A stretch of 64,000 bases of DNA from Mycolicibacterium sp. BiH015 (GCF_027706845.1 NZ_JAQGCZ010000014.1:62001-126000), one strand, 5' to 3'; positions 33,129 through 42,128 are shown, counted from the stretch's first letter. The notes: generated by a model not told the origin, from the letters alone. Made by a program: numbers and translations.

Positions 33129-34624
33129 TAGAGGATCCCGCGGCCGATGGCCTCCCGCACCACAGGCATCGCCGCGACTGCCAGCGCGTCGGCGTCGACG
33201 CCGTGGTGGGCGGCGAGCAGCTCGACGAGCGTGCCCAACGGCACCTCGCCGCGGCAACCGGCGAGCAGCGCGCGGGACACCTCGTCGACGCCGATCACGG
33301 CAGCCGGTCCGCCCGGGCGCCGCACGGCGGCGCCCACGACCTGCCACCCCTGCTCTCCGGGAAGCGACTGCTCTTCGAGGAACACCGGCGCGGTCGACAG
33401 TTTGGCGGCGAGCAGCTGCCCGTCGGTGGTGTCGTGCAGGTATTCGCGACGGGCGAAGAAGGCGTCGACCTCGGGGCCGGTCAGCGCCTCGTCGGCCCCT
33501 GTGATGGATTCGAGAACGTGCTCGGGCGGGCGCTTTTCGCCGGCCCGCGGTGCGCGCAACGTGACCATGCCCATGCCGACGCCGGCAATGCCTTCGGCGT
33601 CGAACCAGTCCAGCCACTGGCCGCCGCGCTCGGCCGCCTGCTCCGGCGTCTCCCCCGCGTCCGAGGTCCACAGCGAGACGTAGCTGACGGGATCGGCGAA
33701 TTCGCGCTGCACCACCCAGGCGTGCAGGCCACTGCCTGCCAGCCAGCCGGCGACGCGGTCCTGCCAGTTCTCCGGGTCACGGACGATCCAGTTCGCCATG
33801 ATCTGCGCGGTGCCGCCGGGTTCGAGATGGTCGGCAGCGTGCTCGATCAGGTTCTGGCACAACGCATCCCCGGCCATCCCCGAGTCGCGGTAGATGTAGT
33901 CCAGCGCGCCGGTGCCCACCACGAACGGCGGGTTGGAGACGATGAGGTCGAATCGCTGGCCCGCGACGGGCTCGAACATGCTGCCACACCGCAGATCCCA
34001 GGTCATGCCGTTGAGGCGGGCGGTCGCCGCGGCGAGTGTCAGCGCGCGCGGGTTGGTGTCGGTGGCGACGATCTCCTCGCAGTGCGCGTTCAGGTGCAGC
34101 GCTTGGATGCCACACCCGGTGCCGAGGTCCAGCGCCCGCCCGACCTGCGTGCGCACGACGGCGTGGGCCAGTGAGACCGAGGCGCCGCCGATGCCCAGGA
34201 CGTGGTCGTGCCGCACCGGCCCGGCACGCAGCGCGGAGTCCTGATCGGAGACGACCAGAAAGTCGTTGACGCCGTCACTGGTCGGGCGGACATCGAGGGC
34301 GGCCCGCACTGTGCCGTCGTGGGCGTGTTCGAGGACGCCGTTGTCCACGAGACGGTCGACGGTGGTGCCAGGCAGGGCCGGTCCGACTCGGTCCCATGGT
34401 TCGTCGGTGCCGAGCAGGAACAACCGAACCAGTACGGCGAGGCGCTGGTGTTCGGGTGCGGCGCGCTCGGTGGCGCGCAGCGCCGACCACCACAGTCCCC
34501 GGCTGAACGCGGCGCCGGCATCGGCCCCGAGCAGCTCGGCCACCCCGTCTGTGGTGTAACCGGCGGACCGAAGATCGGCCCCGATGGCGTCGACAACCCC
34601 AACCGAGTGGAGCGGACCGGTCAA
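33116..34624 (-). CDS. two-part methyltransferase with NPPF motif (HemK/RlmG-like)
   Basis: 502 residues. An N-terminal accessory region (about 1-130) resembles the DUF7059-type domain seen before such methyltransferases. The catalytic domain has ALDLGTGCGIQALHLNAHCEEIVATDTNPRALTLA (motif I) and VSNPPFVVGTG, the N/DPPY/F motif of enzymes that methylate nitrogen in RNA, DNA or glutamine side chains. A further C-terminal segment (about 390-502) is of unknown role. The ATG overlaps the stop of the SRAP gene by four bases. The target is unknown; ribosomal RNA guanine N2 or a protein Gln are candidates. Confidence 0.8.
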   Translation of the reverse strand: MTGPLHSVGVVDAIGADLRSAGYTTDGVAELLGADAGAAFSRGLWWSALRATERAAPEHQRLAVLVRLFLLGTDEPWDRVGPALPGTTVDRLVDNGVLEHAHDGTVRAALDVRPTSDGVNDFLVVSDQDSALRAGPVRHDHVLGIGGASVSLAHAVVRTQVGRALDLGTGCGIQALHLNAHCEEIVATDTNPRALTLAAATARLNGMTWDLRCGSMFEPVAGQRFDLIVSNPPFVVGTGALDYIYRDSGMAGDALCQNLIEHAADHLEPGGTAQIMANWIVRDPENWQDRVAGWLAGSGLHAWVVQREFADPVSYVSLWTSDAGETPEQAAERGGQWLDWFDAEGIAGVGMGMVTLRAPRAGEKRPPEHVLESITGADEALTGPEVDAFFARREYLHDTTDGQLLAAKLSTAPVFLEEQSLPGEQGWQVVGAAVRRPGGPAAVIGVDEVSRALLAGCRGEVPLGTLVELLAAHHGVDADALAVAAMPVVREAIGRGILYQAE

Positions 34625-35376
34625 AGCAGGGTGCCTTGCTCGGCTTGAGGCTCAGCGGGCTCGATGAGTTCGGGGCCGTTGTTGCGGATGCTGTTCACCA
34701 GAGTCGACACCTCGCGGATCTCGATGCGATCCAGATCGCCGTGGCCGCGCAACAGACCCTCGTCGATCGGGGCGTCCGGATCGAGCCAGCGGTCCCAGTC
34801 GGGGGCGCTGATCGTCAGCGGCATCCGGTCGTGGATGTCGGCGAGCTGGGCGGCCGCGTCGGTGGTGATGATCGTGCAACTCAGCAGCGGTTTCGCGTCC
34901 TTGGGCGCCTCTCTGGGTCGCCACGTGGTCCACAGCCCTGCCATGAACAGCGGCTCGCCGTCACCGGCGTACAAGTAGTAGGGCGTCTTGGCGCCCTTGG
35001 TGCCCTTCCACTCGTACCAACCGTCCATCGGTACCAGGCATCGCTTCGCCTTGGCCGAACTCCGGAACGCCGGCGACGACGTCACCTTGTCCGCGCGGGC
35101 GTTGATCAGCAGCGGACCGCTCTTGGTGTCCGGCCCGCCGTCCTCGGCCGTCTTCGCCCACGGCGGCACCAGGCCCCAGCGCATCAGCCGCACCCGTCGC
35201 GTCGACTCGTCATCGGGATCGGTATGGCGCTTGACCACCGTGGCCACGGTCGTCGTCGGAGCCACGTTGTAATTCGCCGTCGGCGGATCCTTCTTATCCG
35301 ATGTCGCTTCGTCGATGGCTTTGATCTTCTCGGCCAGCAGCGCCGGATCGGTCGTCACCGCGAATCGCCCGCACAT
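34621..35376 (-). CDS. SRAP-domain protein (HMCES/YedK type)
   Basis: A 251-residue SOS-response-associated peptidase family protein starting MCGRFAVT. Cys2, exposed after Met removal, forms the thiazolidine crosslink to abasic sites in single-stranded DNA. Other conserved pieces are NYNVAPTTTV, LMRWGLVPPWAK, LINARADKV, CLVPMDGWYEWKG and the late histidine IHDRMPL. ATG 35376 is imposed by the need for Cys at position 2, although an in-frame ATG lies three codons upstream. It is divergent from aroA. The positional orthologue is Rv3226c. Confidence 0.92.
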   Translation of the reverse strand: MCGRFAVTTDPALLAEKIKAIDEATSDKKDPPTANYNVAPTTTVATVVKRHTDPDDESTRRVRLMRWGLVPPWAKTAEDGGPDTKSGPLLINARADKVTSSPAFRSSAKAKRCLVPMDGWYEWKGTKGAKTPYYLYAGDGEPLFMAGLWTTWRPREAPKDAKPLLSCTIITTDAAAQLADIHDRMPLTISAPDWDRWLDPDAPIDEGLLRGHGDLDRIEIREVSTLVNSIRNNGPELIEPAEPQAEQGTLL

Positions 35377-35421
35377 GATCCCCATGGTGGCAGAAAGTCC
35401 CGACAGGCCAGAATGGACGCC

Positions 35422-36726
35422 GTGAGCAACTGGCCGGCCCCGTCGACCGCAACCCCTGTCCACGCCACTGTCACGGTGCCCGGCTCGAAGTCTCAGACCA
35501 ACCGGGCGCTGATCCTCGCCGCGCTCGCGGCACCGCACGGCACCTCGACAGTTTCCGGCGCGCTGCGCAGCCGCGACACGGACCTGATGATCAGCGCCTT
35601 GCAGGCGCTCGGCATCACCGTCGATGCATCCGCCACCGACGGCACCGAGCTGACCATCAGCGGCACTCTGACCCCGAAGCCGGGCACCCACATCGACTGC
35701 GGCCTCGCCGGAACCGTGCTGCGCTTTGTGCCGCCGCTCGCCGCGCTGAGTACCGAGACCGTCGTCTTCGACGGTGACGAGCAGGCCCGGGCGCGGCCGA
35801 TCGCTCCGCTGCTCGACGGGCTGCGCTCCCTCGGGGTGCCCGTCGCCGGTGACAGCCTGCCGTTCACGGTCCGCGGCGCAGGGTCGGTGCGCGGCGGCAC
35901 CGTCGAAATCGACGCTTCGGGCTCGTCGCAGTTCGTGTCCGGGCTGCTGCTGTCCGGTGCGGCGTTCACCGAGGGGCTGACGATCGTGCACACCGGCGAG
36001 TCGGTGCCGTCGGCGCCGCACATCGCGATGACGGTCTCGATGCTGCGCGACGCGGGCGTCGAGGTCGACGACTCGCACGCCGACGTCTGGCGGGTCGCAC
36101 CCGGCCCCATCGCGGCCCGGCACTGGGCCATCGAGCCGGACCTGTCCAACTCCGTGCCGTTCCTCGCGGCCGCCGTCGTCAGTGGTGGCGCCGTGCGCAT
36201 CACAGGCTGGCCCGGCGTCAGCACGCAGCCCGCCGACACCATCCTGTCGATCCTGGAGAGCCTGGGATCGCAAGTGCGCCACGGGAATTCATACCTGGAA
36301 GTCCAGGGCGCCACAGCCTACAACGGTATCGATGTCGACCTCCGCGACGTCGGCGAACTCGCCCCGTCGGTCGCCGCGATGGCCGCGCTGGCCACCCCGG
36401 GCTCGGTGTCGCGGCTGCGTGGGATCGCGCATCTGCGCGGGCACGAGACCGACAGGCTGGCCGCGCTGAGCACCGAGATCAACGGCATCGGCGGCCAGTG
36501 CCAGGAGACCGAGGACGGCCTGGTCATCACCGCCACGCAGATGCACGGCGGCACCTGGTCGTCCTACGCCGACCACCGGATGGCGACGGCGGGCGCGATC
36601 GTGGGCCTGCGCGTCCCCGGCATCGAGGTCGAGGACATCGGCACCACCGCGAAGACGCTGCCCGACTTTCCGCAGCTGTGGGCCGCGATGCTGGACGGAC
36701 AGACCGACCCGCAGGGCAACGCTTGA
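35422..36726 (+). CDS. aroA: 5-enolpyruvylshikimate-3-phosphate synthase
   Basis: About 434 residues of EPSP synthase with the conserved GSKSQTNRALILAALA loop near the N-terminus, GLAGTVLRF (class I would read GNAGTAMR), SSQFVSGLLLSGA, and SYADHRMATAGAIVGL near the C-terminus. It condenses shikimate-3-phosphate with phosphoenolpyruvate, the sixth step of chorismate synthesis. GTG 35422 (VSNWPAPS) matches the expected short N-terminus; ATG 35413 would add three residues. Its stop overlaps the rsgA start. Because the cell can also burn shikimate (14.5-19.8 kb), the two fluxes compete. Confidence 0.95.
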   Translation: MSNWPAPSTATPVHATVTVPGSKSQTNRALILAALAAPHGTSTVSGALRSRDTDLMISALQALGITVDASATDGTELTISGTLTPKPGTHIDCGLAGTVLRFVPPLAALSTETVVFDGDEQARARPIAPLLDGLRSLGVPVAGDSLPFTVRGAGSVRGGTVEIDASGSSQFVSGLLLSGAAFTEGLTIVHTGESVPSAPHIAMTVSMLRDAGVEVDDSHADVWRVAPGPIAARHWAIEPDLSNSVPFLAAAVVSGGAVRITGWPGVSTQPADTILSILESLGSQVRHGNSYLEVQGATAYNGIDVDLRDVGELAPSVAAMAALATPGSVSRLRGIAHLRGHETDRLAALSTEINGIGGQCQETEDGLVITATQMHGGTWSSYADHRMATAGAIVGLRVPGIEVEDIGTTAKTLPDFPQLWAAMLDGQTDPQGNA

Positions 36727-37724
36727 GCACACGCGAGTACGACGAGTCCGATGTTCGGGTGCGCCCCGGGCGCGGCTCGCGTCCGCGGACCAAGACCCGG
36801 CCCGAACATGCCGATGCCCAGCAGGCGATGATCGTCACCGTCGACCGTGGGCGATGGGGTTGCGTCCTCGGAGGCGACCCGCATCGCCGTGTCACTGCGA
36901 TGCGGGCGCGCGAACTCGGACGGACACCGATCGTCGTCGGCGACGACGTCGACGTTGTCGGCGACCTGTCCGGTCGCACCGACACGCTGGCGCGCATCGT
37001 GCGCCGCGGCGAGCGGCGAACAGTGTTGCGCCGCACCGCCGATGACACCGACCCGACGGAGCGCGTCGTCGTCGCCAACGCCGACCAGTTGCTGATCGTG
37101 GTGGCGCTGGCCGACCCGCCGCCGCGCACCGGCCTGGTCGAGCGCGCGCTGATCGCCGCGTACGCCGGCGGGCTGGTGCCGATCCTGTGCCTGACCAAAA
37201 CCGATCTGGCACCCGCGGAACCGTTCGCGGCCCAGTTCCGCGATCTCGACCTGACCATCATCACCGCCGGTCGCGATGACCCGCTCGAAGCAGTCGGAAC
37301 CCTGCTTGCCGACAAGGTCACCGCACTGCTGGGGCATTCCGGTGTCGGAAAGTCAACGTTGGTGAATCGTCTTGTCCCAGAGGCGGAACGGGCCACCGGC
37401 GCAGTGACCGACGTCGGCAGGGGCCGGCACACCTCGACCCAGTCGGTGGCGTTGCCGCTGGCGCTGGGTGGCTGGGTGGTCGACACCCCGGGCATCCGGT
37501 CGTTCGGGCTGGCACATATCGAACCTGACGATGTGGTGCTGGCGTTCTCTGATCTCGCGGGCGCGATCGACGACTGTCCGCGCGGATGCGGACATATGGG
37601 CCCGCCCGCCGATCCCGAGTGTGCACTGGATGCGCTGACCGGAGCCGCCGAAGGCCGTGTCCGGGCGGCCCGCAGGTTGTTGGCGGCGCTGCGGGAAGGC
37701 GCAGGCCCGCGCTCGACGTTGTGA
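36723..37724 (+). CDS. rsgA: ribosome small-subunit maturation GTPase RsgA
   Basis: 333 residues with the circularly permuted GTPase order G4-G1-G3: TKTD, then GHSGVGKSTLVN, then DTPGIRSFG. An N-terminal OB-like domain (about 40-120) precedes it, and a C-terminal zinc finger is seen as CPRGCGHMGPPADPEC. It checks late 30S assembly and releases factors such as RbfA. TTG at 36723 overlaps the aroA stop (TTGA), so they are coupled, as in other mycobacteria (Rv3227-Rv3228). Confidence 0.93.
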   Translation: MSTREYDESDVRVRPGRGSRPRTKTRPEHADAQQAMIVTVDRGRWGCVLGGDPHRRVTAMRARELGRTPIVVGDDVDVVGDLSGRTDTLARIVRRGERRTVLRRTADDTDPTERVVVANADQLLIVVALADPPPRTGLVERALIAAYAGGLVPILCLTKTDLAPAEPFAAQFRDLDLTIITAGRDDPLEAVGTLLADKVTALLGHSGVGKSTLVNRLVPEAERATGAVTDVGRGRHTSTQSVALPLALGGWVVDTPGIRSFGLAHIEPDDVVLAFSDLAGAIDDCPRGCGHMGPPADPECALDALTGAAEGRVRAARRLLAALREGAGPRSTL

Positions 37725-37800
37725 CGGTGGAATTACCAGGCCAATGTTGCGTTTGCGGCGAGTGTCCGACGGGCACGCTGCCCGCGAGAAGGAGGATTGC

Positions 37801-38661
37801 ATGACTGAAGTACCGACCATCGAACTCAATGACGGCTCACGGATCCCGCAGCTCGGCTTCGGGGTGTTCCAGATCGAGCCCGACGAGACCGCCGATGCCG
37901 TGAAGCAGGCACTGGAAATCGGCTACCGCCACATCGACACCGCGGAGATGTACCAGAACGAGAAAGGCGTCGGCGAGGGCGTCCGCAACTCGGGCCTGCG
38001 CCGCGGGGACGTCTTCATCACCAGCAAGCTCAACAACGGCTACCACACGCCCGAGGATGCACGTCGTGCGTTCGAGGAGACGTTGAAGGCGCTGGCCTTC
38101 GAGGGCGACGACAACTACGTCGACCTTTTCCTCATTCACTGGCCCCTGCCGACGCTCTATGACGGCGACTTCGTCTCGACGTGGAAAACGTTAGAGGAGT
38201 TCAAGAAAGACGGCCGCGCCCGCAGCATCGGGGTGTCCAACTTCCAGGTCGCGCACTTGCAGCGGCTGGCCGAAGAGACGGACACCGTGCCCGCGGTCAA
38301 CCAGATCGAGGTGCACCCGTACTTCGCCAACAACGAGGTCCGCGCCTACGGCAAGGAGCACGGCATCGCGACCGAGGCGTGGTCGCCGATCGCTCAGGGC
38401 AAGGTTCTCGACGATCCCGTCGTCACCCGCATCGCCGAATCGACCGGCAAGTCGCCGGCGCAGGTGGTGTTGCGCTGGCATATTCAGCGTGGCGACATCG
38501 TCTTTCCGAAATCGGTGACGCCGCAGCGCATCAAGGACAACTTCGAATTGTTCGACTTCAAGCTCGGCGCCGAGGATTTCGATGCCATCTCGGGCCTGGA
38601 CAAGGGCGAGGACGGCCGGATCGGGCCGAACCCGGATACCTTCGACTACATCCCGAGCTGA
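37801..38661 (+). CDS. aldo/keto reductase
   Basis: A 286-residue AKR of the AKR5-like group. The catalytic tetrad is Asp in YRHIDTAEMYQNE with its Tyr, Lys in ITSKLNNG and His in LIHWPLP. The NADPH-binding C-terminal segment is VFPKSVTPQRIKDNFELFDFKL. Such enzymes reduce methylglyoxal and other carbonyls. AAGGAGG precedes ATG 37801. It is apparently monocistronic and ends at a strong hairpin. Physiological substrate unknown. Confidence 0.92.
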   Translation: MTEVPTIELNDGSRIPQLGFGVFQIEPDETADAVKQALEIGYRHIDTAEMYQNEKGVGEGVRNSGLRRGDVFITSKLNNGYHTPEDARRAFEETLKALAFEGDDNYVDLFLIHWPLPTLYDGDFVSTWKTLEEFKKDGRARSIGVSNFQVAHLQRLAEETDTVPAVNQIEVHPYFANNEVRAYGKEHGIATEAWSPIAQGKVLDDPVVTRIAESTGKSPAQVVLRWHIQRGDIVFPKSVTPQRIKDNFELFDFKLGAEDFDAISGLDKGEDGRIGPNPDTFDYIPS

Positions 38662-38666
38662 CAACG

Positions 38667-38715
38667 GATTCGGGTGTAGTTGGTCATGCCGAAGCCGACC
38701 AGCTACACCCGAATC
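38667..38715. terminator. 19-bp inverted repeat between the reductase and desA3 genes
   Basis: Arms at 38667-38685 and 38697-38715 pair at 18 of 19 positions (the exception is a G-U in RNA), loop 11 bases. Core GATTCGGGTGTAG. It lies between convergent genes. Confidence 0.72.
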
Positions 38716-38719
38716 GCCG

Positions 38720-39976
38720 TCAGGCCGCCAGTTGCTGGCGCTTGATCGCGGCCTTGTGCGCGCGCTTGTCGCGACGGCGCGTTCGCACGGCCGCGATCGC
38801 CGACCTCAGACCCGTGCGTTCCGTCTCGTCCAGCCCGTCGAACATCCGCTCGCTGCGCGTCTCCGGCGCATCGTCGCGGGTGTCGGTGAGGAAACGGTCG
38901 GGAAGGGACAGTTTGGCGATCGTGCGCCACGACTTGCCGTACTGAACCAGGAAATTGCCTGTGGTGTAGGGCAAGTCGTACTTGTCACAGATCTCGCGCA
39001 CCCGCAGCGAGATCTCGTAGTAGCGGTTGCTGGGCAGATCCGGGAACAGATGGTGCTCGATCTGGTGGCACAGGTTGCCGCTCATGAACCGCAGCACCGG
39101 GCCGTTCTCGAAGTTCGCGCTGCCGAGCATCTGCCGCAGGTACCACTCACCGCGGGTCTCGCCGACCATGTCGGTCTTGGTGAACTTCTCGGCGCCGTCC
39201 GGGAAGTGACCGCAGAAGATGACGGCGTTGGCCCACACGTTGCGGATGATGTTGGCGACCACGTTGGCCTTCAACGTCGACTTGAACGTGGCGCCCGGTG
39301 ACAGCGAGGTCAACGCGGGATAGGCGATGTAGTCCTTGGCGACCTGGTGACCGGCCTTGATACCGAACTCCTTGACGCGCACCATCGTCGCCTTGCGGTC
39401 GTCGCGGCCCTTGAAGATCTTGCCGAGCTCCAGGTGCTGGAGGCCGACGCCCCATTCGAAAGCCACGCACAGCAGCGTGTTGAAGAACAGGTTGCCCAGG
39501 TTCATCGGCGTCCAGCGCTGGTCGCGCGTCACGCGGATGACGCCGTAGCCCACGTCGTCGTCCATGCCGAGGATGTTCGTGTACTTGTGATGCATGAAGT
39601 TGTGGGTGAAGCGCCAGTGCTTGGACGCCCCGCTCATGTCCCATTCCCACGACGAGGAGTGGATTTCGGGATCGTTCATCCAGTCCCACTGGCCGTGCAT
39701 GACGTTGTGGCCGATCTCCATGTTCTCGATGATCTTGGCCACGCCCAGTGTGGTGCTGCCCGCCCACCAGAATTTCCGTTTGGAGCTGCCCGCCAGCATC
39801 AGCCTGCCGGCTACCTCCAGCGCGCGCTGAAGCGCGATGGTGCAGCGGATGTAGCGCGCGTCGCGCGCGCCGCGGGAGTCCTCGATGTCCTGGCGGATCG
39901 CATCGAGTTCGCGTCCCAAACCCTCGATGTCCGCGTCTGTCAGGTGCGCGAACTCGGGAACGTCTGTAATCGCCAT
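38720..39976 (-). CDS. desA3: membrane fatty acyl-CoA desaturase DesA3
   Basis: 418 residues of the membrane desaturase family with three histidine boxes: GHNVMHGQ (near 89), HNFMHHKYTN (near 125) and HQIEHHLFPDLP (near 320). Hydrophobic segments lie between the first and third boxes. In mycobacteria DesA3 is a delta-9 stearoyl-CoA desaturase making oleate and works with the Rv3230c-type reductase, encoded 69 bases upstream. GAGGCTG precedes ATG 39976. An operator-like block 18 bases upstream of the start matches one in front of the reductase gene. Confidence 0.93.
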   Translation of the reverse strand: MAITDVPEFAHLTDADIEGLGRELDAIRQDIEDSRGARDARYIRCTIALQRALEVAGRLMLAGSSKRKFWWAGSTTLGVAKIIENMEIGHNVMHGQWDWMNDPEIHSSSWEWDMSGASKHWRFTHNFMHHKYTNILGMDDDVGYGVIRVTRDQRWTPMNLGNLFFNTLLCVAFEWGVGLQHLELGKIFKGRDDRKATMVRVKEFGIKAGHQVAKDYIAYPALTSLSPGATFKSTLKANVVANIIRNVWANAVIFCGHFPDGAEKFTKTDMVGETRGEWYLRQMLGSANFENGPVLRFMSGNLCHQIEHHLFPDLPSNRYYEISLRVREICDKYDLPYTTGNFLVQYGKSWRTIAKLSLPDRFLTDTRDDAPETRSERMFDGLDETERTGLRSAIAAVRTRRRDKRAHKAAIKRQQLAA

Positions 39977-39993
39977 GGTTCAGCCTCCTCTCG

Positions 39994-40031
39994 CTTACCT
40001 ACGCTACCGTAACCTACGTATTCGTAGGTTA
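39994..40031. promoter_or_regulatory. operator-like block upstream of desA3
   Basis: A 25-base segment (39994-40018) matches 41246-41270 at 22 positions; the core is TACCGTAAC followed by TACG. It runs into a perfect inverted repeat with arms TAACCTACG (40010-40018) and CGTAGGTTA (40023-40031), spacer four. Typical of a dimeric repressor; the regulator is not in the window or not recognised. Confidence 0.65.
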
Positions 40032-40045
40032 CTACCCAGTAAAGT

Positions 40046-41188
40046 CTAGACGTCGAGCACGCAGTCGCCCGACGCTGCGGAAACGCACGTCTGCACCCGG
40101 GTGCCCGGTTCGTGCTCGACGCCGGTCCGCAGGTCGCGCACATGCCCTTCCACGAGTCCGACGACGCAGGACTGGCAGATGCCCATGCGGCAGCCGAACG
40201 GCATGCGTACCCCGGCATCTTCGCCGGCATCCATCAGCGACGTCGCGGCGTCGACCGTGGCCGACCGCCCCGACCGCCTGAACTCCACCGTGCCGCCGCT
40301 GCCGTGCACCGGGGCCCGCGACACCGCGAAACGCTCGAGATGCAACCGCTCGCCGGCACCCGCGGCCTTCCACGTCCGCTCGGCGGCCTCCAGCATCGCC
40401 TCCGGGCCGCAGGCCCACGTCTGACGTCCGCGCCAGTCGGGCACGATCTCGTCGAGTCGGCCGAAGTCGAGTCTGCCGTCGGTCCGCGTCGCCCGAATGT
40501 GCAGTTGATACCCCTTGTTGCGATACGCCAGTTGCGACAGCTCCGAGGCGAACATCACATCCGACTCGGTGGGCGCCGAGTGCAGGTGCACGATGTCGTT
40601 GATCTGGGAGCGCCGAGCCAGCGTGCGCAGCATGGACATGACCGGAGTGATACCCGAACCTGCGGTCACAAACAGCACCGATGCCGGCGCCGGGTCGGGC
40701 ATGACGAAATTGCCCTGCGGCGCCGCCAGTCTCACGATGGTGCCGGGTTCGACACCGCCGACCAGGTGGGTCGACAGGAAGCCTTCCGGCATCGCCTTGA
40801 CGGTGATGGTGATGGTGCGCGAGCCCTTGCTGGTGACAGGACTGCTGGTGAGCGAATACGACCGCCAGCGCCAGCGCCCGTCGACAAGCAGGCCGATGCC
40901 GACGTACTGGCCGGCCTCATAGTCGAACGAGAAACCCCAGCCCGGTTTGATGACGAGCGTGGCCGAGTCCTCGGTCTCGCGGCGCACCTCGATCACGCGG
41001 CCGCGCAGTTCCCGCGCCGACCACAACGGGTTGGCGAGCTTGAGATAGTCATCGGGCAACAGCGGGGTGGTGATGCGGCCTGCGATCGTGCGCAGAACAT
41101 GCCAGCCCGGCCGCTGCTTGGCACCGGCGACGGTGGGCCGGACGGTGTCGGCCACCTTCGCGGTGGTCTTGATTGTCGTCTTGGCCAT
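40046..41188 (-). CDS. flavin/2Fe-2S reductase partner of DesA3 (Rv3230c type)
   Basis: A 380-residue oxidoreductase in three parts: an FAD-binding barrel with RWRSYSLTS, an NAD(P)-binding domain with TAGSGITPVMSMLR and WACGPEAML, and a C-terminal plant-type 2Fe-2S ferredoxin domain with CRMGICQSC and a distant Cys in QTCVSA. It passes electrons from NAD(P)H to the desaturase. The orthologue Rv3230c supports DesA3 in M. tuberculosis. ATG at 41188; an operator-like block lies 58 bases upstream. It may be transcribed with desA3, which nonetheless has its own copy of the operator. Confidence 0.92.
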   Translation of the reverse strand: MAKTTIKTTAKVADTVRPTVAGAKQRPGWHVLRTIAGRITTPLLPDDYLKLANPLWSARELRGRVIEVRRETEDSATLVIKPGWGFSFDYEAGQYVGIGLLVDGRWRWRSYSLTSSPVTSKGSRTITITVKAMPEGFLSTHLVGGVEPGTIVRLAAPQGNFVMPDPAPASVLFVTAGSGITPVMSMLRTLARRSQINDIVHLHSAPTESDVMFASELSQLAYRNKGYQLHIRATRTDGRLDFGRLDEIVPDWRGRQTWACGPEAMLEAAERTWKAAGAGERLHLERFAVSRAPVHGSGGTVEFRRSGRSATVDAATSLMDAGEDAGVRMPFGCRMGICQSCVVGLVEGHVRDLRTGVEHEPGTRVQTCVSAASGDCVLDV

Positions 41189-41245
41189 GACGGCTCCTGC
41201 CCGGATTGCACGTGGTTGGCGACGCGGCCCCAGCCTAGCGAGGCG

Positions 41246-41278
41246 CCTACCTACGGTACCGTAACTTACGCTACCGTA
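41246..41278. promoter_or_regulatory. operator-like block upstream of the reductase gene
   Basis: It contains the perfect 12-base palindrome TACGGTACCGTA (41252-41263) and, after GTAACT, a further TACGCTACCGTA. The first 25 bases match the desA3 upstream block at 22 positions. Confidence 0.65.
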
Positions 41279-41286
41279 TCCACCTC

Positions 41287-41784
41287 TCAGAGCAGGTCGA
41301 GCAGGAACGGCAGCTCTTGTGGCGCATACCACGCGAGGTCGTGATCTTGGGCGTCGCCGACCGTGAGCTCGGAATCCTCGTCACCCAGATCGGCCGCGTC
41401 GATCACCTCGACGGCTGCGACGACCGCCGACTCGGCGGCCGCGTTGTCGACATACGCAGCGATCACGCGGGCCATGGGCAACTCCCCCGCCACCCGTACG
41501 ACGGCGTCGTCGAGATCGGGCCGCAGCGTCACGTCCTCGGCGTCGGCTTCGACCACCACCCGCCGAGCGGGCAGCCCCTCGGAGTTGTCATCACCGAGCA
41601 GACGCAGCGATGCCATCGCGGCCTCCCGGAGTGCGACGTCGGCGAGTTCGTCCTCGTCCCCTTCCGCGTAGGCCTCGCGCAGCGTCGGCGTCACCGCGAA
41701 CGCCGTTCCGTTGACGGGACGGAGCGAGCCGTCGGCGACCAACTGCTGCAGCATGGCCAGGGTTGCGGGAACGTAGACGCGCAC
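41287..41784 (-). CDS. DUF6912 family protein (Rv3231c type)
   Basis: A 165-residue soluble, acidic protein beginning MRVYVPATLAMLQQLVADG, which matches the actinobacterial DUF6912 family (orthologue Rv3231c). No enzyme motif, signal or membrane segment is visible. The middle has an Ala-rich helical region, and the C-terminus ends DLAWYAPQELPFLLDLL, a conserved feature. It lies upstream of the reductase gene on the same strand, with the operator-like block between them, so it is probably a separate transcript. Confidence 0.72.
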   Translation of the reverse strand: MRVYVPATLAMLQQLVADGSLRPVNGTAFAVTPTLREAYAEGDEDELADVALREAAMASLRLLGDDNSEGLPARRVVVEADAEDVTLRPDLDDAVVRVAGELPMARVIAAYVDNAAAESAVVAAVEVIDAADLGDEDSELTVGDAQDHDLAWYAPQELPFLLDLL

Positions 41785-42128
41785 CAGGTGAGGCTAGCGG
41801 GCAGAGCTCGCAGAACCACGGACCGCGGCACAAACGGTCAGGACAGTGCGGGCGCGTCGGTCAGCTCCAGGCGGACACCCGCACGACGGTGGCTCCCGGT
41901 CGCCTTCGTCTCCTTCCGTCCCGCTACTCACAACGGCGTCGAAGCGCTGCGTGATCACCTGGTGCAGAACCTGGCGCGGTACAAGCTGCCGGTTTCCATT
42001 GTCGAGCTGGCGCAAGTTCCGAAGAACCCGGTGGGCAAGATGGACAAGCCGGCTCTGCGCCGGCGGCTCGCCGAGACACGAACACAGGAAACGCTGTGAA
42101 CCTCCGACCCCTTGGTCGACCCGCCGGG
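41785..42128. other. degenerate intergenic stretch holding a gene remnant
   Basis: About 340 bases without an intact gene. The right half holds the acyl-CoA ligase tail described separately (41899-42099). In the left part I see nothing recognisable; it does not continue the ligase in any frame. Confidence 0.55.
41899..42099 (+). pseudogene. C-terminal remnant of an acyl-CoA synthetase (FadD-like)
   Basis: About 66 codons encode the end of an adenylate-forming enzyme: EALRDHLVQNLARYKLPVSI, then VPKNPVGKMDKPALRRRL. The PKNPVGKMDK segment carries the conserved C-terminal lysine of acyl-CoA/AMP ligases, which lies very near the end of the normal protein of about 500 residues. Nothing upstream encodes the rest of the enzyme, so this is a 5'-deleted relic. 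It still ends in a proper stop codon. It marks a place where the chromosome has been rearranged between the Rv3231c and ppk2 orthologues. Confidence 0.8.

Noticed and set aside
35377..36282. N-terminal extension of the SRAP protein across aroA
   Set aside because: It would overlap aroA antisense, and the SRAP catalytic cysteine must be residue 2, which fixes the start at 35376.
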